Part shown: positions 32,659-42,023 of the stretch, in pieces
Layout of the letters: each line of letters begins with the position of its first letter
Numbering within the stretch: position 1 is the first letter of the stretch
Assembly: GCA_040376705.1 (NCBI GenBank)
Contig: JBEIQE010000008.1
Span: 51,141-115,140 of the forward strand
Source: JBEIQE01 sp040376705
GTDB taxonomy: Bacteria > Pseudomonadota > Alphaproteobacteria > UBA2400
Length of the DNA stretch: 64,000 nt
Direction of reading: 5' to 3'
Translations under genes and position numbers: made by a program
Notes under the pieces: generated by a model
The model's database searches: none
Told to the model about the DNA's origin: nothing
The model's input: the letters and a program-made list of their open reading frames with translations, nothing else

Positions 32659-32673
32659 TTAACTCTTGATTAA
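32659..32673. promoter_or_regulatory. putative CtrA box in a divergent promoter
   Basis: Perfect TTAA-N7-TTAA lying 17 bases before the AsmA-family ATG and about 50 bases upstream of the DUF4169/diguanylate cyclase pair. It could act on either direction. Confidence 0.5.
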
Positions 32674-32690
32674 CAAGGTATTAACGGCGT

Positions 32691-35600
32691 ATGCATAGAC
32701 TCAACATGAAGCTCCCTGCCAAGATCCGACTGAGCCTGCCTAGCGGCAACCTGCGTCTTCCTAAGTCAGTGCTGGGCAAGCCCGCATTGGCTAAATCTTC
32801 TTACAGCAAGGCTGCCAGCAAGCCCGCTGGCAAGCCAGCTTTTACCCGTCCTGCCTTCAACCGCCCGTCATTTGCCAAACCCGCCATGATCGCCGGTGGT
32901 GTGGCCGCTGTTGTTCTTGTGGTTCTGGCTGTTGGTGTGCCGCACGCTCTTGATGGTACCCGTCAGGGGCAGGCGATTGCCGCCCAGCTGGCCGATGCCA
33001 CCGGCCAGCGCGTACGCATTGAAGGCGGGGTTGAAGTCTCGCTTTTCCCGCGCCCGCATATTGCACTCAACCAGCTCAAGCTGATGGCGCCTAACAGCAA
33101 TATCACTGTGCTTTCGGCCCCGCGCGTTGACCTTAATGTGAGTTACGCCTCGCTGCTGTCGGGCAGCTTCAATGTCAGTGAAGTCAAGCTGGTACGCCCT
33201 GTCATCACCCTTATGCCGCAAGAGGGCTGGGCGCCGAAGTTTGAGGCCCTCAGCATCAACCGCGTTGCGATTGAAGACGGCACGCTCGACATAGCCCTCG
33301 CCAGCCCGCCCGAGCGTATTACCGATATCAACGGTACACTGCATCTGCCCGCCGCGACCACGCTTGTGCGTACCGACCTTAAGGCCGATTGGCGCGGCGC
33401 TCCCATTCAGCTCGCGGTTGATCTAAGCCCGCCGGTGGGTCGCGAAAGCGCGATTGGTTATTTAAGGCTTGATGTTGGCGCTGCCGAAGCTGCCGTACTT
33501 ATGGTAGGCAAGCTCGACCTGCTTGATGCCGAGCGCCGTATGGATGCCGAGATTGATGTAACCGCGGGCCAGGCTGGTAGCCTGTGGGCCCTGTTCAGCA
33601 GCCTTGGCATGCTGCCGGTGGTCCCGATTGATGCGGGCCTGCGCCAGCCATTGTCGTTTGCCGCGCGTCTTGTCGGTAACAAGGACGCTTATGACCTGAG
33701 CGCGATTAACATGAGCCTTGGCAACTGGAAGGTTGGCGGTCTGGCTCGTTATGTAACCGGCGAAAACGGTGGTCTGTCAGTGGCACTTAAGACCGATGTG
33801 GTCGACCTCTCGCTCTGGCCTACGGCCGTAGACTGGATGCAGCGGGGTAGCCTTGATGTTGGCCCGCAGCTGCTGGGTGCGTTCGATCTGCAGATGGCCG
33901 GCGTCACGCTGGGCGACTATCGCGCAGCACCGGTGCTGCTCAAGGGCGATATTAATAGCGGCACCGTAAAGGTGAATGAGTTTGTGGCTATGCTGCCGGG
34001 CGATGCGCGCGTGCAGTTTGCAGGTTCGATTGTAACCAAGCCCAATACGCCCGCGATGGTGGATGGCAAGCTGCAGTTTGAAGCCGCCCGTCTGCGCGAG
34101 ACAATTACGGGTCTTGGTTTTACCGCCCCGCAAGGAATTGATGATACTGCCCTGCGTCAGGTCAAGCTGGCGGCGGATGTGCGTGGCCCATGGGGTACCT
34201 GGAGCCTGCCGACACTTGATGCCACAATCGACGGGATCAACGTTACCGGTCAGATGGCTGCCCGCCCTGAAGGCGGCGTGATTGATACCAGCTTTAACAT
34301 CGATCAGTTCGATCTCGATAAATACGCTCAGGCCGAAAGCCTCCCTACCTGGCTATGGCAGCTGCCGCCCGCCAATATAAGTGTTACCTTCCGCCAGTTG
34401 CGCGCGGCGGCCAAAATGGCCAGCAATGTAACGCTTACCGCCAGCCTTGCGCCCAACCTGCTCACCATCAAGGGTCTTGATGCGGCCGACTTCGGCGGGA
34501 ACGTCATTCGCCTCTCGGGTAGCATTTCGCCTGTAGCTACGCAGGATGCTGACCTCACGTTGCGTCTTTCAACCCCTGACTTTGCCCAGCTGCGTGATAG
34601 CTTCGCGCCCGCTGCGCGCCTCTTGCCTGCGGTTGTGGGTAGTCAAATCTCAGGCCCGGTTGATCTCTCGGTACGTTACCGCCGTAGTGCTGGCGAGCTG
34701 CAGCAGCTGAGCAGCGCAACACTGGGCGAGGGTCGTATCGACCTTGTGGTCACCCAGAAGCCCGAGCAGCCAACCACTTTTAAAATCCGTCTGCAGAACC
34801 GCGAGACGGCAACCGTCCTCAAGCAGCTCATGCCCAGCATCGTGGCGCGGCCAGATGCCGTGCTGGGTATGCTCGACTTCTATTTCGAAGGTGCGCAGCA
34901 GCCTGCCGGTAACTGGCAGCTCTCAGGCTTGCAGGGTCAGGTCGCAGGCGTGACTGTGCGCTCAGGCGCGCTCACCGTCAGCAACACCGTACCCTATACC
35001 GTGGTAGGCAATCTTGCGCTCACCAATACCAATATCGACCTGTGGCGCCAGACGCTGCAGCCGGTCATGCTGCTCAGCCGGTTTAATGCCAACCTCGATG
35101 TAAGCGTCGAGCGCCTGACAGTAGCTGGTGAGCAGCTGGGCGAAGTTGCAGGCCAATTGCGCTTGGCACCGCCTGCCAATATTTCTGTCAGCAACCTCAC
35201 CGGCAAGTGGCAGCAGGGTAATATCACCATAAATGGTCAGGCCGCTTTGGCACCTGCCTTGATGGTGAAGGGTAATCTTGATGTGCGCGAAGCCGATCTC
35301 ACGCTGCGGGGCGGTTCGCGCTTTGGCGTGTCGGGCGTAGCCGACTTCGGTGTACGGGTTGAAGGGCAGGGTGCCGATATGGCAGCGCTGCTGCACAGCC
35401 TGGCTGGTGATGGTGAATTCTCGATGGATAGCGGTACCTTTAACGGTATCGATTTTGCTGCGCTCACTGAGGGTCTGCAGGGTCGCCGCAACCGCAACCG
35501 CCCGCGCGATGTCGACGCGCTGCTGGCCCGTGGTGGCGAGAGTGCGCTTTCAACCTTCGGTGGCGACTTCGAGATTGAAGACGGTATCTTAAAGGCCAAT

Positions 35601-36605
35601 ACGCTGCGTCTGCGCACGCCTTCGGCCAGTGCCGAAGCTAAGGTGACTATTGATATCGCTGGCCCGCGTCTTGATGCACAGGCCAGTATCACCCTGCGCG
35701 AAATTACCGGCGCGCCACCCTTCACCATGCTGGTGGCTGGGCCTACCAATGCGCTTGAAGCGAATTTCGATACCTATGCATTGGCGCAATTCTTCCAGCC
35801 TGCTGCCCCAGCCAGTGCAGTTGCTGCGGCTGACAAGCCAGCTGCTGCAGCTACCTCCGCGCAGACAGCGCAAGCACCAGCAACCGATGAAAATGGCGAT
35901 CCCGTCGCCATTCCGGTTGAGCAGGCGGCCGCCCCTGCAGCTGCCGATCCAGCGGCTGATGTTGCCGCCGCGCGAGAAGCCGCAAGCGCTGCGGCTGCCT
36001 TTGCCATCATGCCGCCGGAAGAGCCGGTACCACCTTCGCTCGACGGTGGCTCGGTGCCCATGCCGGCTGCTACACCCGCCGAGCTGGCGGCCCTGTCTGA
36101 AGGTTCGGCCCCCTCTGCCGGAGCGGCTGCCCCCGCTGCTGCTGCGCCCGCAGCGCAGGCACCGCGCCAGCGTCCCACCCGCCAGCGCCGCGAACCTGCT
36201 GCCACCCAGCGCGCACCGCGCCAGCCCGCTGCCCCTGCAGCGACTGCCGCTGGTGATGCACCGCCCTCGATTCAGGATATGCTGGCTGCCATGCCCGCCA
36301 TCCAGAGCGATGTAGCGGCAGCTGTTAATGAGGCCCGTAATGAAGCGGCTGCTGTTTCATCCAGCGGCGGTGCGCCCAAGATTGATTTTATGCCTGTAAC
36401 CGTCAATGCACCTACAGCAGCGCCAGCGCAGCGCGGTCTGGCCCCTGAGTTCGAGCAGCGCCCTACACCGGTGCGCGATGATGCCAAGGAAGATAACAGT
36501 GATAGCCCGATGGTGCGCCTGCCCGCAATTGACGAAGAAGGCACAGGCGGTATTGAGCCTGCGGCCAATGTCGGCGATCTCATGAACCGCGTGCGCGAAG
36601 AATAG
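32691..36605 (+). CDS. AsmA family protein with Ala/Pro-rich tail
   Basis: Very large (1304 residues) inner-membrane-anchored periplasmic protein of the AsmA class, which forms long beta grooves thought to carry phospholipids between membranes. The cytoplasmic N-terminus of about 65 residues is made of repeated Lys/Pro/Ala phrases (KPALAKSSYSKAASKPAGKP). The membrane helix is at about 68-88. The AsmA core follows at once (ATGQRVRIEGGVEVSLFPRPHIAL) with many amphipathic strands up to about 1010, ending near FDTYALAQFFQP. The last 280 residues are low-complexity Ala/Pro/Glu and do not look folded. Either the first ATG or the ATG at 32706 could be used. A strong terminator follows. Confidence 0.88.
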   Translation: MHRLNMKLPAKIRLSLPSGNLRLPKSVLGKPALAKSSYSKAASKPAGKPAFTRPAFNRPSFAKPAMIAGGVAAVVLVVLAVGVPHALDGTRQGQAIAAQLADATGQRVRIEGGVEVSLFPRPHIALNQLKLMAPNSNITVLSAPRVDLNVSYASLLSGSFNVSEVKLVRPVITLMPQEGWAPKFEALSINRVAIEDGTLDIALASPPERITDINGTLHLPAATTLVRTDLKADWRGAPIQLAVDLSPPVGRESAIGYLRLDVGAAEAAVLMVGKLDLLDAERRMDAEIDVTAGQAGSLWALFSSLGMLPVVPIDAGLRQPLSFAARLVGNKDAYDLSAINMSLGNWKVGGLARYVTGENGGLSVALKTDVVDLSLWPTAVDWMQRGSLDVGPQLLGAFDLQMAGVTLGDYRAAPVLLKGDINSGTVKVNEFVAMLPGDARVQFAGSIVTKPNTPAMVDGKLQFEAARLRETITGLGFTAPQGIDDTALRQVKLAADVRGPWGTWSLPTLDATIDGINVTGQMAARPEGGVIDTSFNIDQFDLDKYAQAESLPTWLWQLPPANISVTFRQLRAAAKMASNVTLTASLAPNLLTIKGLDAADFGGNVIRLSGSISPVATQDADLTLRLSTPDFAQLRDSFAPAARLLPAVVGSQISGPVDLSVRYRRSAGELQQLSSATLGEGRIDLVVTQKPEQPTTFKIRLQNRETATVLKQLMPSIVARPDAVLGMLDFYFEGAQQPAGNWQLSGLQGQVAGVTVRSGALTVSNTVPYTVVGNLALTNTNIDLWRQTLQPVMLLSRFNANLDVSVERLTVAGEQLGEVAGQLRLAPPANISVSNLTGKWQQGNITINGQAALAPALMVKGNLDVREADLTLRGGSRFGVSGVADFGVRVEGQGADMAALLHSLAGDGEFSMDSGTFNGIDFAALTEGLQGRRNRNRPRDVDALLARGGESALSTFGGDFEIEDGILKANTLRLRTPSASAEAKVTIDIAGPRLDAQASITLREITGAPPFTMLVAGPTNALEANFDTYALAQFFQPAAPASAVAAADKPAAAATSAQTAQAPATDENGDPVAIPVEQAAAPAAADPAADVAAAREAASAAAAFAIMPPEEPVPPSLDGGSVPMPAATPAELAALSEGSAPSAGAAAPAAAAPAAQAPRQRPTRQRREPAATQRAPRQPAAPAATAAGDAPPSIQDMLAAMPAIQSDVAAAVNEARNEAAAVSSSGGAPKIDFMPVTVNAPTAAPAQRGLAPEFEQRPTPVRDDAKEDNSDSPMVRLPAIDEEGTGGIEPAANVGDLMNRVREE

Positions 36606-36625
36606 GTTTTAAAGTGTCTCAAGCA

Positions 36626-36655
36626 AAAAGGCCGGGCATCACTGCCCGGCCTTTT
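36626..36655. terminator. bidirectional rho-independent terminator
   Basis: Perfect 9-bp stem GGCCGGGCA / TGCCCGGCC (36630-36638, 36643-36651) with a 4-base loop, A5 before and T4 after, between the AsmA gene and the convergent peroxiredoxin gene. Confidence 0.9.
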
Positions 36656-36672
36656 AGTTTATGGGATTTGCT

Positions 36673-37488
36673 TTAGCGCTTTTTCTTCGCGGCAACTGCC
36701 TTCTTCACCGGCTTCTTTGGCGCTGCCTTTTTAGCAACCGGCTTGGCCTTGGGCGCAGCTTTTTTAGCAGCTACCTTTTTGACTACAGGCTTTTTAGCTA
36801 CAGGTTTGGCCGGCTTCTTGGCTGCAGGTTTAGCTGCTGCCTTGGGAGCTGCCTTTTTAGGTTCAGGCTTGGCTGGCTTCTTGGGCTCGGCCTTGGCAAC
36901 AGCCTTGGGGGCAGGTGCAGGTTTGGCGGGCTTTGGTGCAGCCACCGGCTTAACCGGCTTGGGCGCAGGGGGAGCTGGCGGCGGTTCTGGCGGCTTGTCC
37001 ATGGGCAGTGGCTGGCCAAGGTGCAGCAGCTCAATCAGCTTGAGCACTTCAGCGGCATGCCCTTCAACATGCACGCGGCGCCAGATATGACGGATGATAC
37101 CTTGGCGGTCGATCAAAAACGTCGTGCGCTCGATGCCCATGTACTTGGTGCCGTAGTTGTTCTTCTGCACCCACACACCATAAGTCTCGCAGGTATTCGA
37201 GTGCTCGTCTGATGCCAGATGGAACTTGATGCCGAACTTCTTGGCAAAAGCGGCGTGGCTCTCGACGCTGTCTTTGCTGATGCCGATCACGGCGGCATCG
37301 AAATCGCCGAACTTGGGCAGATTATCGCGGAAGCTGCAGGCTTCCATGGTGCAGCCCGGGGTATCGTCCTTCGGGTAGAAATACAGCACGACCGGCTTGC
37401 CGCGCATGTTGGAGAGGGAAACAGTTCCGAAGGTTGCCAGCGGCAGGGTGAAATCAGGCGCGTGCAAACCAACCTTAAGCTCAGACAT
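36673..37488 (-). CDS. bcp: Bcp/PrxQ peroxiredoxin with histone-H1-like tail
   Basis: Thiol peroxidase of 271 residues from the ATG at 37488 (AGGAG upstream). The first 155 residues are a complete Bcp/PrxQ domain: APDFTLPLATFGTVSLS, YFYPKDDTPGCTMEACSFRD with the peroxidatic Cys46 and the resolving Cys51 in the same helix, and ERTTFLIDRQGIIRHIW. Residues from about 165 are a low-complexity tail of Lys/Pro/Ala repeats (PKPVKP, KKPAKP, KKAAPK, ending AAKKKR) with a proline-rich hinge (PPEPPPAPPAPKP). Such tails resemble eukaryotic H1 and bacterial Hc1/AlgP-type DNA-binding tails, so nucleoid association is inferred. Ordinary Bcp proteins stop at about 155 residues. Confidence 0.9.
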   Translation of the reverse strand: MSELKVGLHAPDFTLPLATFGTVSLSNMRGKPVVLYFYPKDDTPGCTMEACSFRDNLPKFGDFDAAVIGISKDSVESHAAFAKKFGIKFHLASDEHSNTCETYGVWVQKNNYGTKYMGIERTTFLIDRQGIIRHIWRRVHVEGHAAEVLKLIELLHLGQPLPMDKPPEPPPAPPAPKPVKPVAAPKPAKPAPAPKAVAKAEPKKPAKPEPKKAAPKAAAKPAAKKPAKPVAKKPVVKKVAAKKAAPKAKPVAKKAAPKKPVKKAVAAKKKR

Positions 37489-37749
37489 CTTGGCTCCTAA
37501 CGGGGCGCCCCTACCGAGGCGGAAGTCCATGTACGAAGCAGAAATGCCGTATGTAGCCGTAGAGTCAAGAGACTGGGCGGGTTACATGCGAGTCGAGCGC
37601 GATTCGCGCCTGCATTTTTTGGTCCCGCCCTTAACAATGTGCTTTTTTCGCCTCGGGTGAGGCGCTCTGTGGCTTGCTTCATCTTGATTCTCCCTACACA
37701 TTAGGCGAATCGATTCCGCCCATCCGGGCATAACCACTTCAAAGGCCAC

Positions 37750-40700
37750 ATGTTCGTCTGGACACGCCGTATCCTGTTGATTGTGCTCGAGCTTTTGGGA
37801 GCTGCGATTGCGGCTGCGCTGGTTATTGCCATGTTGCTGGCGTGGCGCCTATCGGCTGGACCGCTACGGCTTGAGGCGCTTGAGCCTTACCTAGCGGAAG
37901 GATTGGCCGAGCTGGCCGCACCCTATCAGATCAGCATGGGAAATACCGCTATTACCTGGGGCAGCGATCGTACCAGCATCGCGCTTGAGGCAGCGCAGGT
38001 GCGTATCAAGACCAGCGATGGCGTGACCGTGGCCATCGTACCGGAAATTCAGTTGGGCCTGTCGGTGCCCGCTCTGCTCATGGGGCGGATTGCGCCCAGC
38101 TTTGTCAAACTCTCAGGCCCGCAGCTGCGCGCAGTGCGTACAGCCGAGGGTGATATCCGCCTTTCGCTGATCGATACCGGTAACAGCACCACAGCGCCTT
38201 CAAGTGACCTGCTCAATAAGTGGATTGAGGCCTTAAGCCAGCCGCCAGCTGCCTCCAGCCAGTTTGGGGCGCTGCGCCGGATCGAGATTAGTGGTGCGCG
38301 CCTCGAGGTGGATGACTACCGCTTTGGTGTGCGCTGGAACGCACCAAAATTTGAAGTGGCCCTGCGCCGTGATGGTGCTGGTGTGCGCGGTAATCTGGCG
38401 CTCAATCTTTTGCTTGGTGAGCGTGTCTCGCAAATCAAAGGCAATTTGCTGTACGAGCGCAATGCTGCTGCGCTCAAGTTTGATCTTTCGCTCGATCACT
38501 TCAATCCGGCGGAGCTGGCCAAATGGTCTCCCGCGTTTGATGATCTTGCGCGTATTGACCTGCCATTCTCTGGCAACCTGGCCCTGCGCTGGGCGCGCCC
38601 GATGGGCGTGACGCAGCTGAGCTTTGATCTTGCTGCTGGTGCAGGCAAGTTCCAGCTGGTCAAGGACCAGCCCGCGCTTGAGGTGGTTGCCGCACAGCTG
38701 AGCGGCGCACTCGACCGCCAGCAGCGCACCATTGAAGTGAGCAACTTGTTTGCCGACTTTGGCAGCACGCGCCTTTCCGGCACCGCCAATGCGCGGCGCG
38801 AAGGTAATGAAATTAAAGTGACTGCGCAGGCGCTGGCCGAAAAGCTCGATGCTGCCACCTTGCAGCAATACTGGCCGCCGCAGGTTGCCCGCGGTGCGCG
38901 TAACTGGGTTACAAAAAATATCGTTGAAGGGCAGGTGCCCAAGGCCAATGTGGGTGTATCACTTAGCGTACCGCTGGCTGATATCCTGCACCCCAAGGTC
39001 ACCGCGCTTGAGGGCAGCATGGTGATACAGGATGCGGTAGTGCATTACTTCCGCCCCCTGCCACCCGCCACCAACGCGCAAGGCGTGGCGATGTTCAATC
39101 TCGATGTCTTTAATGTGAAGGTAGACGAAGCGCGCGTGGGCAATCTGCGCATCAGCGAAGCCAACGTCGACCTCTTGGGTCTGCATGATGATTCTGATCG
39201 TGCAGATATTACCATCACCGTGAATGGTACCACCGCCGACCAGTTGCAGCTGCTCGATCACGACCGTTTGCGTTTTATCCGCCGCCTTAACATCAAGGCG
39301 GGTGATGCTGGCGGCCGTGCCACCACGCGGGCGCGCTTCATGTTCCCGCTGCTGGGCAATCTGCCGATTGGCGATGTGGCAATCTCGGCCTCCTCGCATA
39401 TGACCAATGTGAGCTTACCCTCAGTCGTCATGGGGCAGGATCTCTCGAAAGCCGTGCTTGATCTGACGCTCGATGGTGGCGGCATGAAGATCAGTGGCAC
39501 CGGCTCGATCGGCCCCGCGCAGGCCGAGTTCGGCTGGCAGGAAAGTTTTGTCGATGATGTATCGCCCAATAGCGAAATCAGCTTCAAGGGCAATATGGAT
39601 GAAGCGGCCCGCCGCGCCTTCAGGGTGAGCTGGCAGGATGTGCTGCGCGATGAAGTGGCGGTTGTCGGTACTTACCGCAAAGACCGCGGCCAGCCAGCCC
39701 GGCTGGAGGCCGATGTTGATTTTGCCAAGGCCACACTGGCCATGCCGTGGTTTGCCTGGGTCAAGCCGGTGGGTGTTGCGGCGACCGGTAATGTGGTTGT
39801 GAGCATTAATCAGAACCAAGTTAAAGAAGTAAGCAGCTTCAGGGTGAGCTCGCGCGGGGCCGATGTGCGCGGCAGCGTGGCTTTCGCGCCGCAAAGCCAG
39901 TGGCAGCGCGTGAAACTTGATCGTGTCTCCGCACCCGGTACCGAGCTGTCGGGCAGCGTGAGCAAACTTGAAGAGGGCCAGGGTTTTGCGCTCGACTTCA
40001 AGGGCAGTGCGGCCGATATTCGCGGCATTTACGAGCCTGAAGTAAGGCCCGATGCTGCTGCCGCGCCAGCAGGTCCAGCTGAGCCGCGCACGAGTGTTCT
40101 GCCGCTTGATATCAAATTCAACATCCAGCGCGTAGTTACCGGCGCAGGGCGCGAGCTGAACCATGCAGTGGGCCATATCATTCGCAACGAGCGCGGCTGG
40201 CGTCACCTCGAGCTCGATGGCAAACTCGAGAATGACATTCCGCTGCGCATCCGCCTTGTGCCAACCGAAACTGGCCGCTCGCTGAGCATTGAAACGCAGA
40301 ATGCGGGTGCCATGCTCTCGACCCTGCGTCTGATGGAGAACATCCGGGGTGGCACGCTTTCGGTTACCGGTACGGGTGAGGGCAGCGGTCCGGTCAAGTC
40401 GGTCGCGGATATGCATAACTTCATTTACCTGCAGCCCAAGACCCTGCGCCGGATAGCCGAGGCGGCAAGCCCTGAAGGTGCCGAAGTGCTCGAGCGCGGC
40501 GAAGGTATTGAGTTCACGCGCCTGAAGGCCCGCTTCTTTTATGCCGAAGATGCCATCGAGCTGGCCGAAACCCGCATGGCGAGCGATCTCTTAGGCCTCA
40601 CCATGAGCGGGCGGGTTGATCTGCTGCAAAGCAGGCTCGACCTCAACGGCACGCTGGTGCCGCTCTATGGTATTAACTCGGCGGTCGGGGGGATTCCCAT

Positions 40701-40857
40701 TCTCGGCTGGTTACTGACCGGCGGCGAGGGTGGTGGTATTTTTGCCGCCACCTATTCGGTCAAGGGGCCGCTCTCGGGGCCGGAAACCAGCGTTAACCCG
40801 CTGGCCATGCTCGCCCCCGGTTTTTTACGCACCATCCTGTTTATGGGCGGCGATTAG
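37750..40857 (+). CDS. DUF3971/AsmA-like (YhdP-type) protein
   Basis: A 1035-residue inner-membrane-anchored periplasmic protein. The N-terminal helix spans about 8-33, then comes a long run of amphipathic beta strands. The C-terminal part (FFYAEDAIELAETRMASDLLGLTMSGRVD in parts, then INSAVGGIPILGWLLTGGEGGG) is the conserved AsmA/TamB-like end found in the DUF3971 family with YhdP. These proteins are thought to form a lipid-conducting groove between inner and outer membranes. AAAGG precedes the ATG. It is the second such giant within 9 kb, with the peroxiredoxin between, and is followed by terC. Parallel roles of the two AsmA-type proteins in lipid export are likely. Confidence 0.9.
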   Translation: MFVWTRRILLIVLELLGAAIAAALVIAMLLAWRLSAGPLRLEALEPYLAEGLAELAAPYQISMGNTAITWGSDRTSIALEAAQVRIKTSDGVTVAIVPEIQLGLSVPALLMGRIAPSFVKLSGPQLRAVRTAEGDIRLSLIDTGNSTTAPSSDLLNKWIEALSQPPAASSQFGALRRIEISGARLEVDDYRFGVRWNAPKFEVALRRDGAGVRGNLALNLLLGERVSQIKGNLLYERNAAALKFDLSLDHFNPAELAKWSPAFDDLARIDLPFSGNLALRWARPMGVTQLSFDLAAGAGKFQLVKDQPALEVVAAQLSGALDRQQRTIEVSNLFADFGSTRLSGTANARREGNEIKVTAQALAEKLDAATLQQYWPPQVARGARNWVTKNIVEGQVPKANVGVSLSVPLADILHPKVTALEGSMVIQDAVVHYFRPLPPATNAQGVAMFNLDVFNVKVDEARVGNLRISEANVDLLGLHDDSDRADITITVNGTTADQLQLLDHDRLRFIRRLNIKAGDAGGRATTRARFMFPLLGNLPIGDVAISASSHMTNVSLPSVVMGQDLSKAVLDLTLDGGGMKISGTGSIGPAQAEFGWQESFVDDVSPNSEISFKGNMDEAARRAFRVSWQDVLRDEVAVVGTYRKDRGQPARLEADVDFAKATLAMPWFAWVKPVGVAATGNVVVSINQNQVKEVSSFRVSSRGADVRGSVAFAPQSQWQRVKLDRVSAPGTELSGSVSKLEEGQGFALDFKGSAADIRGIYEPEVRPDAAAAPAGPAEPRTSVLPLDIKFNIQRVVTGAGRELNHAVGHIIRNERGWRHLELDGKLENDIPLRIRLVPTETGRSLSIETQNAGAMLSTLRLMENIRGGTLSVTGTGEGSGPVKSVADMHNFIYLQPKTLRRIAEAASPEGAEVLERGEGIEFTRLKARFFYAEDAIELAETRMASDLLGLTMSGRVDLLQSRLDLNGTLVPLYGINSAVGGIPILGWLLTGGEGGGIFAATYSVKGPLSGPETSVNPLAMLAPGFLRTILFMGGD

Positions 40858-40921
40858 GCATAGACGGCATACAAGAGGCCGATTAAAGTGCGTCGGCCAG
40901 ATTTTCTTAAAGGAGCAAAGC

Positions 40922-41956
40922 ATGTTTCAAGGTGAGATTGGTTATCCCCCAACAGTTATTGCCCTTTTCTCGGTGCTTATCGTTCTGTTCATCGCTATCG
41001 ATCTGTTCTCGCATCGCAAGGACAAGCCGGTTCAGCTCAAGGATGCGATTATCTGGTCCCTCATCTGGATAGCTGTATCAATGGCTTTTGCCGGATATCT
41101 CTATTTTCAGTACGGTGCTGAAAAAGCCTCACTATTCCTGACAGGCTATGCACTCGAGAAAGTACTGTCGGTCGATAATCTTATGGTGTTTGTAGCCATC
41201 TTCTCGGCTTTTGCTGTGCCCGAGGCCTATCGTCACCGTATTCTGTTCTATGGTGTGATCGGTGCCATCATCTTCCGCGGCGTGTTTGTAGCCATCGGCT
41301 CTGCCCTTTATGCCATCGGCCCGTGGATTGAGCTGGTGTTTGCAGCGATCATCGCCTGGACCGCCGTACAGATGCTCAAGTCGGATGGCGATGGCGATGA
41401 GGTGGAAGATTATTCCAACCATTGGTCGGTACGCTTTACCCGCAAGATCTTCCCGGTATGGCCCAAGATTGTTGGTCACAACTTCTTCATCTCGGGCAAG
41501 AAGGTGGATGAGCTGATGGCTGACCCCGAGAACAAGGATGTATCAGTGCCGCGCGGCAAGTGGATGTATGCCACCCCGTTGCTGCTGTGCCTTGTCACCA
41601 TTGAAATTGCCGACATCCTGTTTGCTTTTGACAGTGTACCGGCGGTTATTGCCGTAACGCATGAGCCGCTGCTGGTTTACACTGCCATGATCTTTGCAAT
41701 TCTTGGTCTGCGTCAGCTCTACTTTGTGCTGGCTGCCATGCAGAAGTATCTGGTGCATCTGGCCAAGGCAGTGATTGTGCTGCTCTTCTTCATCGCTGCC
41801 AAGCTGACGCTGGCTGCAGCCGTCAAGCTCGAATGGGTACCGGCTGAATGGAAGATTGCACCCAATACCAGCCTCATGATTGTAATTGGCGTTTTGCTGA
41901 TTGGTGTTGTGGCCTCGGTGTTGTTCCCGCCCAAGGACGAAGCCAAAGCCAGCTAA
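40922..41956 (+). CDS. terC: TerC family integral membrane protein
   Basis: Polytopic membrane protein of 344 residues with about nine helices, in the TerC/Alx family linked to Mn2+ export and co-translational metalation in other bacteria. Family marks are ALEKVLSVDNLMVFVAIF (acidic residues within the first conserved helices) and LVTIEIADILFAFDSVPAVIAVT near residue 235, where the Asp/Glu pair is conserved. A strong AAGGAG sits before the ATG at 40922; the frame is open further into the previous gene but is not coding there. A near-perfect hairpin terminator follows. Confidence 0.93.
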   Translation: MFQGEIGYPPTVIALFSVLIVLFIAIDLFSHRKDKPVQLKDAIIWSLIWIAVSMAFAGYLYFQYGAEKASLFLTGYALEKVLSVDNLMVFVAIFSAFAVPEAYRHRILFYGVIGAIIFRGVFVAIGSALYAIGPWIELVFAAIIAWTAVQMLKSDGDGDEVEDYSNHWSVRFTRKIFPVWPKIVGHNFFISGKKVDELMADPENKDVSVPRGKWMYATPLLLCLVTIEIADILFAFDSVPAVIAVTHEPLLVYTAMIFAILGLRQLYFVLAAMQKYLVHLAKAVIVLLFFIAAKLTLAAAVKLEWVPAEWKIAPNTSLMIVIGVLLIGVVASVLFPPKDEAKAS

Positions 41957-41987
41957 AATAGCTTGAGTTAACGCAAAAGCCGTCTTA

Positions 41988-42023
41988 CGCTCCCTGTAAT
42001 AAAAACAGGGAGCGTTTGCTTTT
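41988..42023 (+). terminator. terminator of terC overlapping the next gene's start
   Basis: Perfect 10-bp stem CGCTCCCTGT / ACAGGGAGCG (41988-41997, 42005-42014) with a 7-base A/T loop, then TTTGCTTTT. The GGGAG ribosome site and TTG start of the following gene lie within the 3' arm and T-run. Confidence 0.8.

Noticed and set aside
36680..37030. Repetitive DNA that could suggest a repeat array or CRISPR
   Set aside because: The irregular repeats encode the in-frame Lys/Pro/Ala tail of the peroxiredoxin; spacing is not CRISPR-like.
37597..37620. GCGCGA/TCGCGC hairpin followed by T6
   Set aside because: Looks like a terminator, but no plus-strand gene ends upstream; left out as a feature because its role is unclear.
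39421..40416. 331-codon open frame antisense to the DUF3971 gene
   Set aside because: The sense strand shows clear AsmA-like sequence; the antisense product is His/Arg/Ala-rich without any fold signal.
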